Origin: Nansenia antarctica
Taxonomy: Eukaryota; Chordata; Actinopteri; Argentiniformes; Microstomatidae
Assembly (NCBI GenBank): GCA_963989245.1
Contig: OZ022352.1
Location: forward strand, 12,748,811 to 12,812,810
Reading direction: 5' to 3'
Length of the DNA: 64,000 nucleotides
Shown in pieces: positions 1 through 12,400 of this stretch; position 1 is the stretch's first letter, and the number at the start of each line of letters is the position of its first letter. The notes under the pieces are model-generated. The model did no database searches. It saw only the letters and a program-made list of their open reading frames with translations, and was not told where the DNA came from. The translations under genes were made by a program, and so were the position numbers.

Positions 1-772
1 CTCTCGACCGAATTTTTGAACCAGATGAAGAGGAGATTGAAGTTGAACCAGAGATAGAGGAGGATGTCTCAGAATTGGAAGACAACACCGATCCTGACTT
101 CGATCCAGAATGCTATGAGACAGACGGCGAGGAAGAGGCCCCTGAGGAAGAGGCCCCTGTGGAAGAGGCCCCTGAGGAAGAGGCACCTGAAGAACAGGCA
201 CCTGAGGTGACATTCCAGTCCAAGGGTGGCAACTTGCTCTGGTATTCATCCTCCCAGGATAGAGCAAGCAGAGCGAGAGTGGAAAACATCATAAGGATGA
301 CACCAGGACCAACGCGGTATGCTACATCTCGTCTGGATGACATCAAGTCCAGCTTCCAACTGTTTTTACCAGAGTCCATTGAGGAAATTGTACTGGACAT
401 GACAAACCTGGAAGGGAGGCGTGTGTTTGGGGACACATGGAGAGCACTGGACCAGGTAGACCTTCAAGCCTACATAGGTCTGTTGATTCTAGCAGGAGTA
501 TATATCGGTCAAACAATGAGGCTACAAAGAGTCTGTGGGATGCGGAGTGCGGGAGGCCTATATTCCGGTCCACTATGTCATTACAGCAGTTTCATGTCCT
601 GTCGAGAGTTATCCGATTTGATAACAGAGATACAAGACCTGCCCGCTGGCGAAATGACAAACTGGCTGCCATCAGGAACGTTTGGGACAGGGGGGTGGAG
701 CGCCTACCACTGATGTACAATCCAGGCCCTGAGGTGACAGTTGACGAGCCAAAGGTTAAGATACAGGTCTGA
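1..772 (+). pseudogene. piggyBac-type transposase remnant
   Basis: An acidic N-terminal region rich in Glu-Glu-Ala-Pro repeats (about 75-210) is followed by sequence typical of the piggyBac transposase family. This includes a block after 500 and, near 700-760, a Tyr-Asn-Pro-Gly-Pro then Val-Asp-Glu motif that in the family lies close to the first catalytic Asp. The reading frame breaks: the frame open from 75 to 713 loses similarity near 515-540, and similarity continues in the frame open from 437 to 772. The catalytic core and C-terminal zinc-binding region are missing, so it is a dead 5' fragment, and it runs off the left edge. It ends about 100 bases before the chitin synthase start codon. 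TTAA-flanked MITEs elsewhere in the window have piggyBac-like ends, but whether this element mobilised them cannot be told. Confidence 0.75.
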
Positions 773-813
773 CCAGCTTCCAGTTCCCCCCCCCCGTACG
801 TTTCCTCATAGAG

Positions 814-867
814 CTCATATAAAACCTGCGCTGATTCTGCAGTGCATGGACATACACAAGACAAGTG
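814..867 (+). promoter_or_regulatory. Putative TATA-box core promoter and short 5' UTR of chitin synthase
   Basis: A TATA-like string (CATATAAAA, 816-824) lies 44-52 bases before the ATG at 868. This would put a start site near 850 and leave a leader of about 20 bases. The position is right for a TATA promoter feeding the first coding exon. A 5' UTR intron further upstream cannot be excluded. Confidence 0.4.
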
Positions 868-3740
868 ATGGATAACGAAGAGAGAGATCATACTTACAGG
901 TAACTCAATAATTTTTTGCATTAAATCATTTAATTTTTTTTATTCTGTTAAATTAAAGTAATGTAACCTTGGGGATTCATTAAATGTACAATTATATTAT
1001 TACAGGTATATGTTTAAGTACACAGAGCTAGAGGATAACACATGATTATATGTTTAAGTACACAGAGCTAGAGGATAACACATGATTATATGTTTAAGTT
1101 CACAGAACTAGAGGATAACACATGAAAGTATGATATGATATGAAAGCTTTATTTCGAACATGTGAAAAAATTAAAATAGCAAAGACAAAATCAAAAAGAA
1201 AATAGTTATAACAACAACAAAAAACAAAAAAACACTATTAACTTAACATGTCCGAAAAGGAGGAGGAAGAAGCATAAGCTTATTTAATCCTACCCCTTCT
1301 CCAATACTCAGAGATTCATAATTAATAATCTACAGTTAACTTCAATATTAATATAATATTTTTTAAATTAAATCAAATTTATTTACGTATTTACATATTT
1401 ACCAACAATAGAAAACAAATAATGTAAATAAACAAATAATCTGTGAAAACACCTGTCAAAGCCCTTCTTCCTCCTCGTACCTGGTGAAAGCCATGTTTTT
1501 ATACCGCTTTTTGAACTGGGTCATGCTTGGACACCGCTTTAGCTCCACACTCAATCCGTTCCACAGCTTCACTCCACATATAGAAATACAAAAACGTTTT
1601 AACGTTGTACGTACACAAAGATGTTTTTAATGTAACTCCCCCCTCAAATTATAACTCCCATCTCTATCAAAAACATTTTTTGAATATTCCCAGGGAGTAG
1701 GTTGTTATCTGCTTCATACATTATTTGTGCTGTTAGAAGGTGGACCAGATCCGTGAATTTTAATGTTTTTGATTTTAAGAATAATGAATTTGTGTGATCT
1801 CTATAACCGGAATTATGAATTAACCTTATGGCTCTTTTTTGCAATATTAATAGTGATTGTAGTCTACATTTATAAGTATTGCCCCAAACCTCCGCACAAT
1901 CATTTAAATATGGTAAAAGCAGTGAACAGTAGAGAGTGTGGAGTGATTTATGGTCCAGAACATGTCTTGCCTTACTCAGTACTGAAGTATAATACAACAT
2001 TTAGACACAGCTTTGTTCTATTGCTTTTGAAATGACCTTATCTGGATAAATGTCTGTGATTTAAAACGTGGGGTCACCATGAGGTGACAGCTGTGTCACC
2101 GGCTAGTATTTGGAACAACCAGGCGGCAAACAGAAGTAGGGGAAATCAGTCTTTAAACTTTTTCAGACCTACAAGTCAGAGTAAAAAGTCAAAGTCAAAG
2201 TCAAAGTCAAAGTCAGCTTTATTGTCAATCCAATATATGTACACAGACATACAGAGGGCTGAAATTGCGTTTCCCTCTCATCCACGGTGCATAGCAAACT
2301 AAAACAATAAATAACAATATGATACGACAAGATTCAAAAATAACTATATATACAAAAATACTAGATAAAAGATCTGTGCTGTACACATTACATTAAATAA
2401 GTATAATCTATCAGCAAAATAAGCTTGTTTCTTATGCTTTTTCCTCTTTTTTTTGCTGTAGGAAATCCTGGGAAACATTCAGAGAGGTCCCTATCATACA
2501 GAGCAAAGAGACACAACGGAAGAGTTCAAGGTTTCTGAGATGGCTATCCTGCACCAGTGTTGCCCTGCTTGTGTTTGTTTTTGCCATACTTAGTAAGGTA
2601 AGATTAAGATTTAGTACGGTAAGATTTCCTTACTGTTAGAATGTGTGGTAATACTTTGCTTTAGAGTCATATTATATTAACCTAATATTAGGCTTAATTA
2701 AACTTTTTTTTAAACAATATTTATTAATTAATTAATAATTCATTGATTACAGGGCTTGAATGACCACATTCTGTTACGAGTAACATTGAATCCTAGAGTA
2801 ACTAATACTGTATATAATTTTTGGGTAATAATTCTATAATTCTGTAATTACTATTGGGCACTATTTGGCAACTATTGGGCAATTAGGAGACTGTGTCACT
2901 GAATTTGTTAATTTTTTAAAACAATATTTATTAATTTATTAATAATTCATTGATTACAGGACTTGAATGACCACATTCTGTTACGAGTAACATTGAATCC
3001 TAGAGTAACTAATACCGTATATAATTTTTGGGTAATAATTCTATAATTCTGTAATTACTATTGGGCACTATTTGGCAACTATTGGGCAATTAGGAGACTG
3101 TGTCACTGAATTTGTTAATTCAAAACAATATCTATTCAAATGTTTATGTAATAATGAACAACATACTTAACATACATACATATTGCACGCATCATTACTA
3201 GAACTCCTCCATTCACCATATCACTCCAATTCTCCAACAACTTCATTGGCTCCCCATCAAATTCCGTATTCACTTTAAGATTCTCCTTCTCACCTTTAAG
3301 GCTCTCCATAACCTAGCACCCTCATACCTCTCTGAACTCCTTCTTACTCACACTCCCTCCCGTAGTCTCAGATCCTCCTCTGCCAACCAACTTGTCATCC
3401 CTTCTGCCCGCCTGACTACTATGGGATCTAGAGCCTTCAGTCGTTCTGCTCCCCGCCTCTGGAACTCTCTGCCACCTAACATTCTGGAACTCTCTGCCAC
3501 CTAACATACGCAATATTGACACTCTTACCACTTTCAAATCCGGTCTTAAAACACACCTTTTCACAATGGCTTACTTGGTTTGATCTCCTGTATTTTGTTT
3601 GTTGTTATATCTGATTTTGCTGTTTTTATCTCATTTTGCTTTGTTGATTTTAATGTTTTGATATGTGGTTTTAAACTGTCTTGTAAGTTGTCCTTGAGAG
3701 CCTTGAAAGGCGCCCATAAATAAAATGTATTATTATTATG

Positions 3741-3776
<36 letters not shown>

Positions 3777-5354
3777 ACATGCAAAACATGTTGGCTACAG
3801 GTTTAATTTGTTTCTGTTATTCTGACATTTCAGTCATCCTTTTTGCTCCTGATAACACTATCAAGTAACGCAACTGAGACAGTCCCGGCTGGCCAGAAGC
3901 CATGCGCCCTACTGAGTATCAGCGGTGCAATCATTGGACCAAGTGTACTGCTCCTCATCAAAAGCCTGTGGAAAGGTGCCTTCAAAGGCTCCAAGAAACC
4001 AACAAGGAGGACGGTGCTGTGGGTAAATTCACAGGAATTCATCCCTATTTTTCTTGGAATCAAATACCTTGAGCTCTGCTTCCTGCTTCACTGAAGTGGA
4101 GGGATGGGCATGTTTCTCTTCATTGAAACAGAACAACTGAATCATAATGTGAATCATAATGTAGACGTGCTATACAAATAAAGCTGACTTGACTTGACTT
4201 GACTTGACTTGACTTGCGTAATGCCAACAGGGCATTGATTAGTTCTGGCTCTTGTTTTCCAGGTGCTATGTGTCGAGTTCCTGGTGGCATTGGGGACAGC
4301 AGTTCTCACTATCGTCGCCATGCCGTTCTTCGACATCGTGACCAACGTGATGCTGCTTAACAGTGTCAGCATCCTGTCCTCGGTGCTCCAAGTGAGCGCC
4401 CAGTGTTTCGCTAAGGAGAAGAAGAGATTCATAATACCCTCGTTCATCTCCTTCACCCTCACACCGGTGGGGTACGTGCTCTTCACCCTGAGTTATCTGT
4501 TAGAAAACAGCGACATGGCCGTCCCGGTCGGTCTGGCCATTACTGGGACCCTATTGGTCTCCTTGAACTGGTGGGAGAACTACAGCGCCCTCTTTGAGAA
4601 CCGCTTCCTGAACAGCATCTCTGAGGACATAGGGAAGTCCAGGATCATGGTGTGCGCTCTCTCCAGCCTGGTCAGGATCTCCGTCACCGCGGCCGTGGTA
4701 GGAGCATACGTCCCTCTCTCAGGCCAGGACTGGTCTTCAGTGACATCAGTTCCGGGCAATGTGAGCATAATCATTGGGGTCTTAGTGGCCATCCAGATAG
4801 TGTCCTCGGCTCTGTGCCACTGGTTCGTGGTGGTGGCCTGTAAGATGCACGTACACCGGCAAAGCTTCGTTCTGCCATTGTACCTGGCCTCCGTCGGTGT
4901 TCTAGCGGCATTCCTGGTTCCTGTCGTTGTCTATGTCCACAACACCATTGGCCTCACGGATTCTCCCTATAGCATCTCAAACTTCTGTAACAAGTTCAAC
5001 ATCACTCTTGGAGTGGACCTCGGCCGCGATGTTGAATGGTATGACAAGCTGGTTCTAGACATCACTCGCACTATCTGTGTCCGGGACATGACAGAGCCAA
5101 AGGAGTTGGGCCTTATGGCGGGAGCTGCTGTCTGCTGGTGGTTGGGTTTGATGCTATCGACTGTGTACATCTGGTTTCTCAAGACCCAGCGCATTGAGAG
5201 GACACAAGACCTGTTTGTTCGGAGGCTTTATGAGGGGGCGTTCCTGGAACAGTCGATGTTGCTCAATACACGATTTCACCTACAGAAGAACATCAAACAG
5301 AAGAGGTAAGATTTATGTTTTGTGAGGAGTGTGAGGTGTTTGTCGAGTGGAGTG

Positions 5355-5439
<85 letters not shown>

Positions 5440-5624
5440 ATGGGGGGATGAGGTTATCAAAATATTTTTTCTAAATCTATAATTCTGATATATCCCCCTC
5501 CACCAGGCAGCAAACAGACCCCGTTACAGTATACTTATGTGCAACAATGTGGCATGAGAGCTATGATGAAATGATGAAAATAGTCATCTCAATGTTCAGG
5601 TAATGTATAATATTATGAATTACT

Positions 5625-5657
<33 letters not shown>

Positions 5658-6580
5658 TATATTATTATTGTTATTATTATACTCAATTCATAGTGATAAA
5701 ATTGTCAAAGTACTGAGTACATCAAACGATGATAATAATAATGTTAAAATCATATGAATAGTTTAACAAATATATTTTTCTTTCCCAGCCTGGACAAATA
5801 CAGGCCAAGGAATCACCCAATCAAAGATGTCAGCTTTGAGGCCCATATTTACTTTGATGACGCCTTTAAAGACGTTAAAGGGAGTAAAGAACGGCATGTC
5901 AACGAATATGCAGTGACCCTGTCAGAAGTCATCCATGAGGTTTACTCGTAAGCAATATTTGACAGTAAATACCTATATATTAGAATAGAGTTACAATATT
6001 CTCTAAATACACGAAAGCAAGATATGGCCAGAATACCATCAGCACTACATCCACTTAAAATGTTCTTTTTCTTTGATCACCAGTATTTTCTTTGAGGAGC
6101 CGGGCCTCTTCAACGTCAGGTCTGCCCTCCCAAGCCAGAGGATCATACGCACCCCGTACGGAGGCCGTCTGCAGTACAACCTCCCCTTCGGGAACATCAT
6201 GATGGTCCACTTCAAGGACAAGCTGCTGATCCGCCACAAGAAGAGATGGTCTCAGGTGAGAACATATTCTACACCTTTACTTTAGTCACATTTCATATTT
6301 CATTTATTGTCCTATTGTAAGTTATTCCTAAGATCAAGACTATGAATCAATCTAATGTGATGTAGTAGAGTCCCAAAGTATCATGTTAGTAATAATAATA
6401 ATAATAATAATAGTAATAATTTTCGGTGTTTTTTGCAGATTATGTACTTGTACTATATCCTCGGCTGGCGACTCAATAGGAAGTATTTCAAGAAGTTTGA
6501 GGAAGGTGAAGATAAGAGAGACCTGAGTGCAAAGCTGAAGGTAAAGACAAATAAAAGCATACACACATGCATGCACGTAC

Positions 6581-6618
<38 letters not shown>

Positions 6619-7502
6619 ACCATCTCTTTTTAAATGTATCAGATTCACTTGTCTTTCATTCTAGTCTCGTTATCTAGTTGTGCATCATTATCGAATGGAT
6701 GAATTTCTGTATTCTTCTAGAAAGAGAAGGACAACACCTATCTCCTAGCGCTGGATGGGGACACAGACTTTCTGCCCTCTGCTGTTATGCTCCTGATAGA
6801 TCGACTGAAACTCTACCCACAAGTAGGGGCCGCATGCGGCAGGATTCACCCTACAGGCACAGGTAGGTGTATATATGTTATGGTACATGTGGGAGGGTTA
6901 GGGTTAGGTGCTAGGGTGCTACAGTTAGGGTTAGGGTTAGGGGTAGGGTTAGGGTTAGGGTTAGGATTAGGGTTGGGGTTAGACATGCCAGCATGTACCA
7001 TCGACGTAGCACCTAATCCTAACCCTAGTTTTCCCACATGTACCGTATTCCCACATGTACCGTAACATATATTTCTACAACAGCATGTTTGGATACTGGA
7101 TTCTGATTGGCTAGCAACAGTGGTAAATATCTCAACAACCCACAGTTCAGACCGCATTTCCAGTATCAATGCGCCTCCCAATCAATCTGATTAAGAACAC
7201 CTGTGCTGACCTACAATGCAATGGTTGATCTTGTTTATGGGACTATTATTCTGTGGAGGGAGGATATATGTATTCTGAAACGATTAATGATTGTAAATAC
7301 ATGAATTTAATGTTACAACTATGTATTTATTTTTTATATTATGTGGTGGCTGTTGTAGAAAAGCAATTGACCATTGGAGGGCGGGGGTTGTGGACTCATT
7401 TACCACTGTACAGGGTTTTCCTACTCGGCTTCGCCTCGTGCCACAACCTTGTACCAGTGGTAAATGAGTCCACAACCCCCTTTCTCTCATGGTCAATTGA
7501 TT

Positions 7503-7544
<42 letters not shown>

Positions 7545-9367
7545 ACTGTATATAGAACTTGTATGCTGTGATTCTTGTTGGTTTGAAAGGGGATTCATAT
7601 ATAAAAATGACTCATGAATGAAAGAATCACACCTTAAAAAGTAATATTCATCTGTTGAATCTCATGCCTCTGCATCTTACGCTTCTCCTTTACCAGACAG
7701 TCACAACTGAACACCTCACCTGATTCTCCAAGCTAACACTGTTATAATAATACTGGCCTCTAAGAAACTAAATGTACTCAGGTCCTATGGTGTGGTATCA
7801 GAAGTGTCACTATGCTGTGCTATCCCCCTAGGTCCTATGGTTTGGTATCAGAAGTGTCAGTATGCTGTGCTATCCCCCTAGGTCCTATGGTGTGGTATCA
7901 GAAGTGTCAGTAGGCTGTGCTATCCCCCTAGGTCCTATGGTTTGGTATCAGAAGTGTCAGTATGCTGTGCTATCCCCCTAGGTCCTATGGTGTGGTATCA
8001 GAAGTGTCACTATGCTGTGCTATCCCCCTAGGCCCTATGGTTTGGTATCAGAAGTGTCAGTAGGCTGTGCTATCCCCCTAGGCCCTATGGTTTGGTATCA
8101 GAAGTTTGAGTATGCTGTGCTATCCCCCTAGGCCCTATGGTGTGGTATCAGAAGTTTGAGTATGCTGTGGGCCACTGGTTGCAGAAGACGGCGGAGCATG
8201 TGTTTGGCTGTGTGCTCTGTAGCCCCGGCTGCTTCAGTCTCTTCAGGGGTGCAGCTCTCATGGACGACAACGTCATGAAGAAATACACCACCAAGGCCAC
8301 TGAGGCTGGCCATTACATCCAGTATGATCAAGGTAGAATTTATTCCTCAACATTATCATGAGTAACCTGTGAACTTAATAACCTGTGAACTAATATTGCT
8401 ATAATATAATATAATAATATAATCATTTGATTTGATTTGATTTATTAGAATGCAAAGCGTCAGATACTCTTCAGATTCTCTTCCTGGGGTCCACACAAAA
8501 CATATACATGAAATCATCACAAAACATATAACAGGGTTAGGGTTAACAACGTAACAACAAAAAACAACAAAACTAAAAAGTCAGCAATCTTCACAGCATT
8601 CGCACAGTTTGCATTCGTTAGCATTTAGTGAGCATCACAAAAACACAAAGAAGAACCATCCACACACAAAATAATAAATAATAGAAATATAATTAAAATA
8701 CTCTGCTAGGATCTAATGCATATGATGTGTTCCCTCACTTGTTTTTTTACTGAATTTATTCTGGGTTTTACAGATATGACGGGGTAGGGAGTTCCGTTCA
8801 ACCATAGCTCTAGACAGCATGGCACGTTGTTTTGAATTTGTTTTACTTTTTGGAATTGAGTAGTTATCTCTGGTGGGGTGTGTGCGTGCATCAGAGCTGA
8901 GTGTAAGCTGCCTATACAGACAGACAGACAGGGGTTTTCAGAACAATCATATTTTTCACAAACAAAAGAAGTGAAGAAGTCTCATCAACTTTTAGCTAGA
9001 AGAGTCGGTCATGTATGTCGTTAATATATGCTCTCATTGTGCACTGCAGGGCAAGCCGATGCTAATAATAATAATAATGAAAAACAAATTAAGTTAGTTT
9101 TTTCTGAGTGGGGCAGTCCCACTCATATTTTTGTTTTTATTGCGATAGAGACAGGAAGGATGGGTGAGAGAGAGAAGGGATAACATATCCACGACCGTAA
9201 TCGAACCGGGAACCCTGCGGTTACATGGTCGACGCTTAGTGGAGCCACCCCTCCTAAATTTCGTTGTTTGGTACCTGTACTATAGCAATGACAATAAATA
9301 CCATTCATTCATTCATTCATTCATTCATTCATAGTGTGTTACGCCACCAAGCTCCATAATAATAACC

Positions 9368-9407
<40 letters not shown>

Positions 9408-12400
9408 ATATTCATCTTTAATTCACTTTGTATTTGTACAATATAAAAGTGCATTCAAATAATAACGACCATAGGCAAAAACAAAGACAAATATACAACA
9501 TTAATAATAATAATAAAAATAATTTCCCTTCACATCTTTAAGAGTGATGATACATTAATTCCAATGATTGTATATCCAGTTATATCATATTCATCATAAT
9601 AATGGTAGGCACGTACTGTAGCCTACAGTCAGATCTCCAGATCACACATTACGTGAGCTTAGAAGGATAAGGTTCTATCTCCGTTTAGGGCAGTTCAGAG
9701 ATATTGAGCGGCAAAGTTTTTACATTCCATTATGTTTTGTGAGATGGAACCTTTGTATTTTATTAATTACTAACTCAAAAAATATCAACATTTATAAATA
9801 AATAAATTTAAAAAATAAAAAAACACAGGCATTAATAAACACCTAATAGATCAGATTATGTAAAAAAAACTAAATTTTGACAAAAATGGAGATAGAACCT
9901 TATAATTCTAACGTCACGATTTCCCCTCTGTTGTGTCCCAGGGGAGGACCGCTGGCTGTGCACTCTGCTGCTGCAGCAGGGCTGGAGGGTGGAGTACAAC
10001 GCTGCGTCTGACGCCTACACCAACGCCCCCAAGGACTTTAAGGAGTTCTACAACCAGCGGCGTCGCTGGGGTCCCTCCACCATGGCCAACACCATCGACC
10101 TGCTGGGCACAGGGACCCTCACCTCCCAGAGGAACACCTCCATCTCCAAACCCTTCATCCTCTACCAGATCCTCAGCATGGCTGCCTCCATCCTGGGCCC
10201 GGCTACTGTCGTCTTGATGACTGCCGGTAACTAACCACCACAACAACAGCATTCTCTTTAATGTGCCAAATGTCAGATCTGAATTTGGTAAAAACCGCAT
10301 TCTGTTACAATGCTCCATCAATATGGAGGGTGTATCATGCCTTATTTAAATACAATACAAACATCGGAATGCAATACACACATCGGAATGGAATACACGT
10401 GTAACACCAAATACAATGCAAAAATACGGAATGTTTGTGCCAAAATAAAAGCAATGTGTATTACATTTGAGCGCAGCGTATTCCATTCTAGCATGTGTAT
10501 TGTATTTGGTCACGAGTGTATTCCATTCTGCATGTGTATTACATTTGAGCGCAGCGTATTCCATTCGGTCATGAGTGTATTCCATTCTAGTGTCGGTGTA
10601 CTCATTTGCATTGCTTTTCGATATCCCATGTAAATCCGATGTAATTTGCATTGTATTCCATTCCGATGTAGGTATTATGGCACTCGCAAATACAATGCAA
10701 ATTAGTATCCGCCCATATGCAAATTAGTATCCGCCCATAGGTTCTGCCCTTTCCGGCCATAGGATTCGCGATGCCAACGATGACGACAGTTTCTGTAATA
10801 GCTTATTAATAAAGATTCGAAAAATTATGCTGACCATCGTATTATCTTAGTTTAATGTCATTTCAATGAATCATATAACTTTTATTTACGTAGAAATACA
10901 TCGCTCCGTTATATATCTAACGTTACATGTTTTAAGGCTGATCTGTGCATGATAGTGCTGCATTATGTTGATCTATTTATATCGATCTATAAACGCGGAG
11001 ATTGGAGCCCCAGACAGCGCTGCACTCGTATCTATCAGCCTGTCTGTATAATGATGTCGTTGAATGCCGATGCTGTGGTACTGTGCTGAATGAACCATTC
11101 GCTGACTGTCTTAATAAATCAAGTACAGAGATTCCAACCCGTGTTGAACATTCTATTTCCTTGTCAAATCGTGTATGCTGTCATTGCTGTGCACCATGAG
11201 ATGACAACGCATTTAAGATCACAATCCTCAATAGATTGATTCCATCGTTTTACCGACAAGAAGATTCTACAATCTATCAGCCTTTCCGTAGAAATACATC
11301 GCTCCCTGTATAACGATATATATCTAACGTTACATGTTTTAATAGTAAGGGCATTTTACCAGATATTTGACCAATCTGCGAAGTAAATCGTTACCAAGAA
11401 ATTTCTTCACCAATGTGTTTCTAAAGGTGTGTAATAACATGTCCTAAAAGGTTGAAATTCAACTCCTGTGGGAAACCTCATAAAAAACTGCTCAAAGTTG
11501 GGGTACCGATAACCGATTTTCGAAAATTCGAAAATGCTTAAATTGGACTTTAGTAACTTTTGAGGGGTCAAACTAGGCATTTTTCATGATTCTGAGTTGA
11601 TTGCAAGCATTTATTTGTCACCAAGAGCACTTCCTGGTGCAACCCCCAAACCCCCCCCACCCCCATTGGTGGTTGGCATTCAAAGTGAGGAAGTTTGGAG
11701 GTAACAGGTAACATTAGACAACATTAGACAGCACCAGCAGAGAGGCACTATGATGGGCATGGACTCTTAGTCATAGGCCTCACTACATGTGGAACAATAG
11801 AACCAGGCTGCTTGAGCTACTCACACAGCCCAGCAGAGAGGCACTATCAACAACAACTCTTGACCCAGGCACTGGTCATCTCCCGCCTGGATTACTGCAA
11901 TGTACTCCTGGGCTCCCCGCTTCAGCCATTAGACCTCTGCAGCTCATCCAGAATGCTGCTGCCCGGCTGGTATTCAACCTCCCCAAATACTCGCATGTCA
12001 CCCCTCTCCTTCGCACCCTGCACTGGCTCCCGATAGCAGCTCGCATCAGATTCAAGACCCTGGTGCTTGCATACCAGGCAGCTAAAGGGACAGCCCCTGC
12101 CTACCTGAAGGAAATGGTAACCCCCCAAACCCCTGCCCGCTCACTCCGTTCCTCCACCTCGGCTGGCCGACTGGCCCCACCTCCTCTACACAGCAGTCGG
12201 GCTGCCCGATCACGTCTCTTCACAACACTGGCTCCCCGCTGGTGGAATGAGCTCCCCACGGCCGTCAGAACGGCAGAGTCACTACCCATCTTCCGTCGTA
12301 GACTGAAGACCCATCTCTTCAGGTTACATCTTAACTGCTCCTCCTGAGACATCTTCTGACCCTCACCACTACGTCTCCTAAAGACACCCGCTTTTCCCTC

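Noticed and set aside
6892..6985. Chromosome end
   Set aside because: The TTAGGG stretch is short, degenerate and inside a hairpin within an intron of an intact gene.
7781..8180. CRISPR-like regular array
   Set aside because: Units are directly adjacent with no unique spacers, and the context is a vertebrate intron.
11002..11199. 65-codon frame duplicated exactly at 14012-14209
   Set aside because: It is simply both arms of the foldback element; no known domain.
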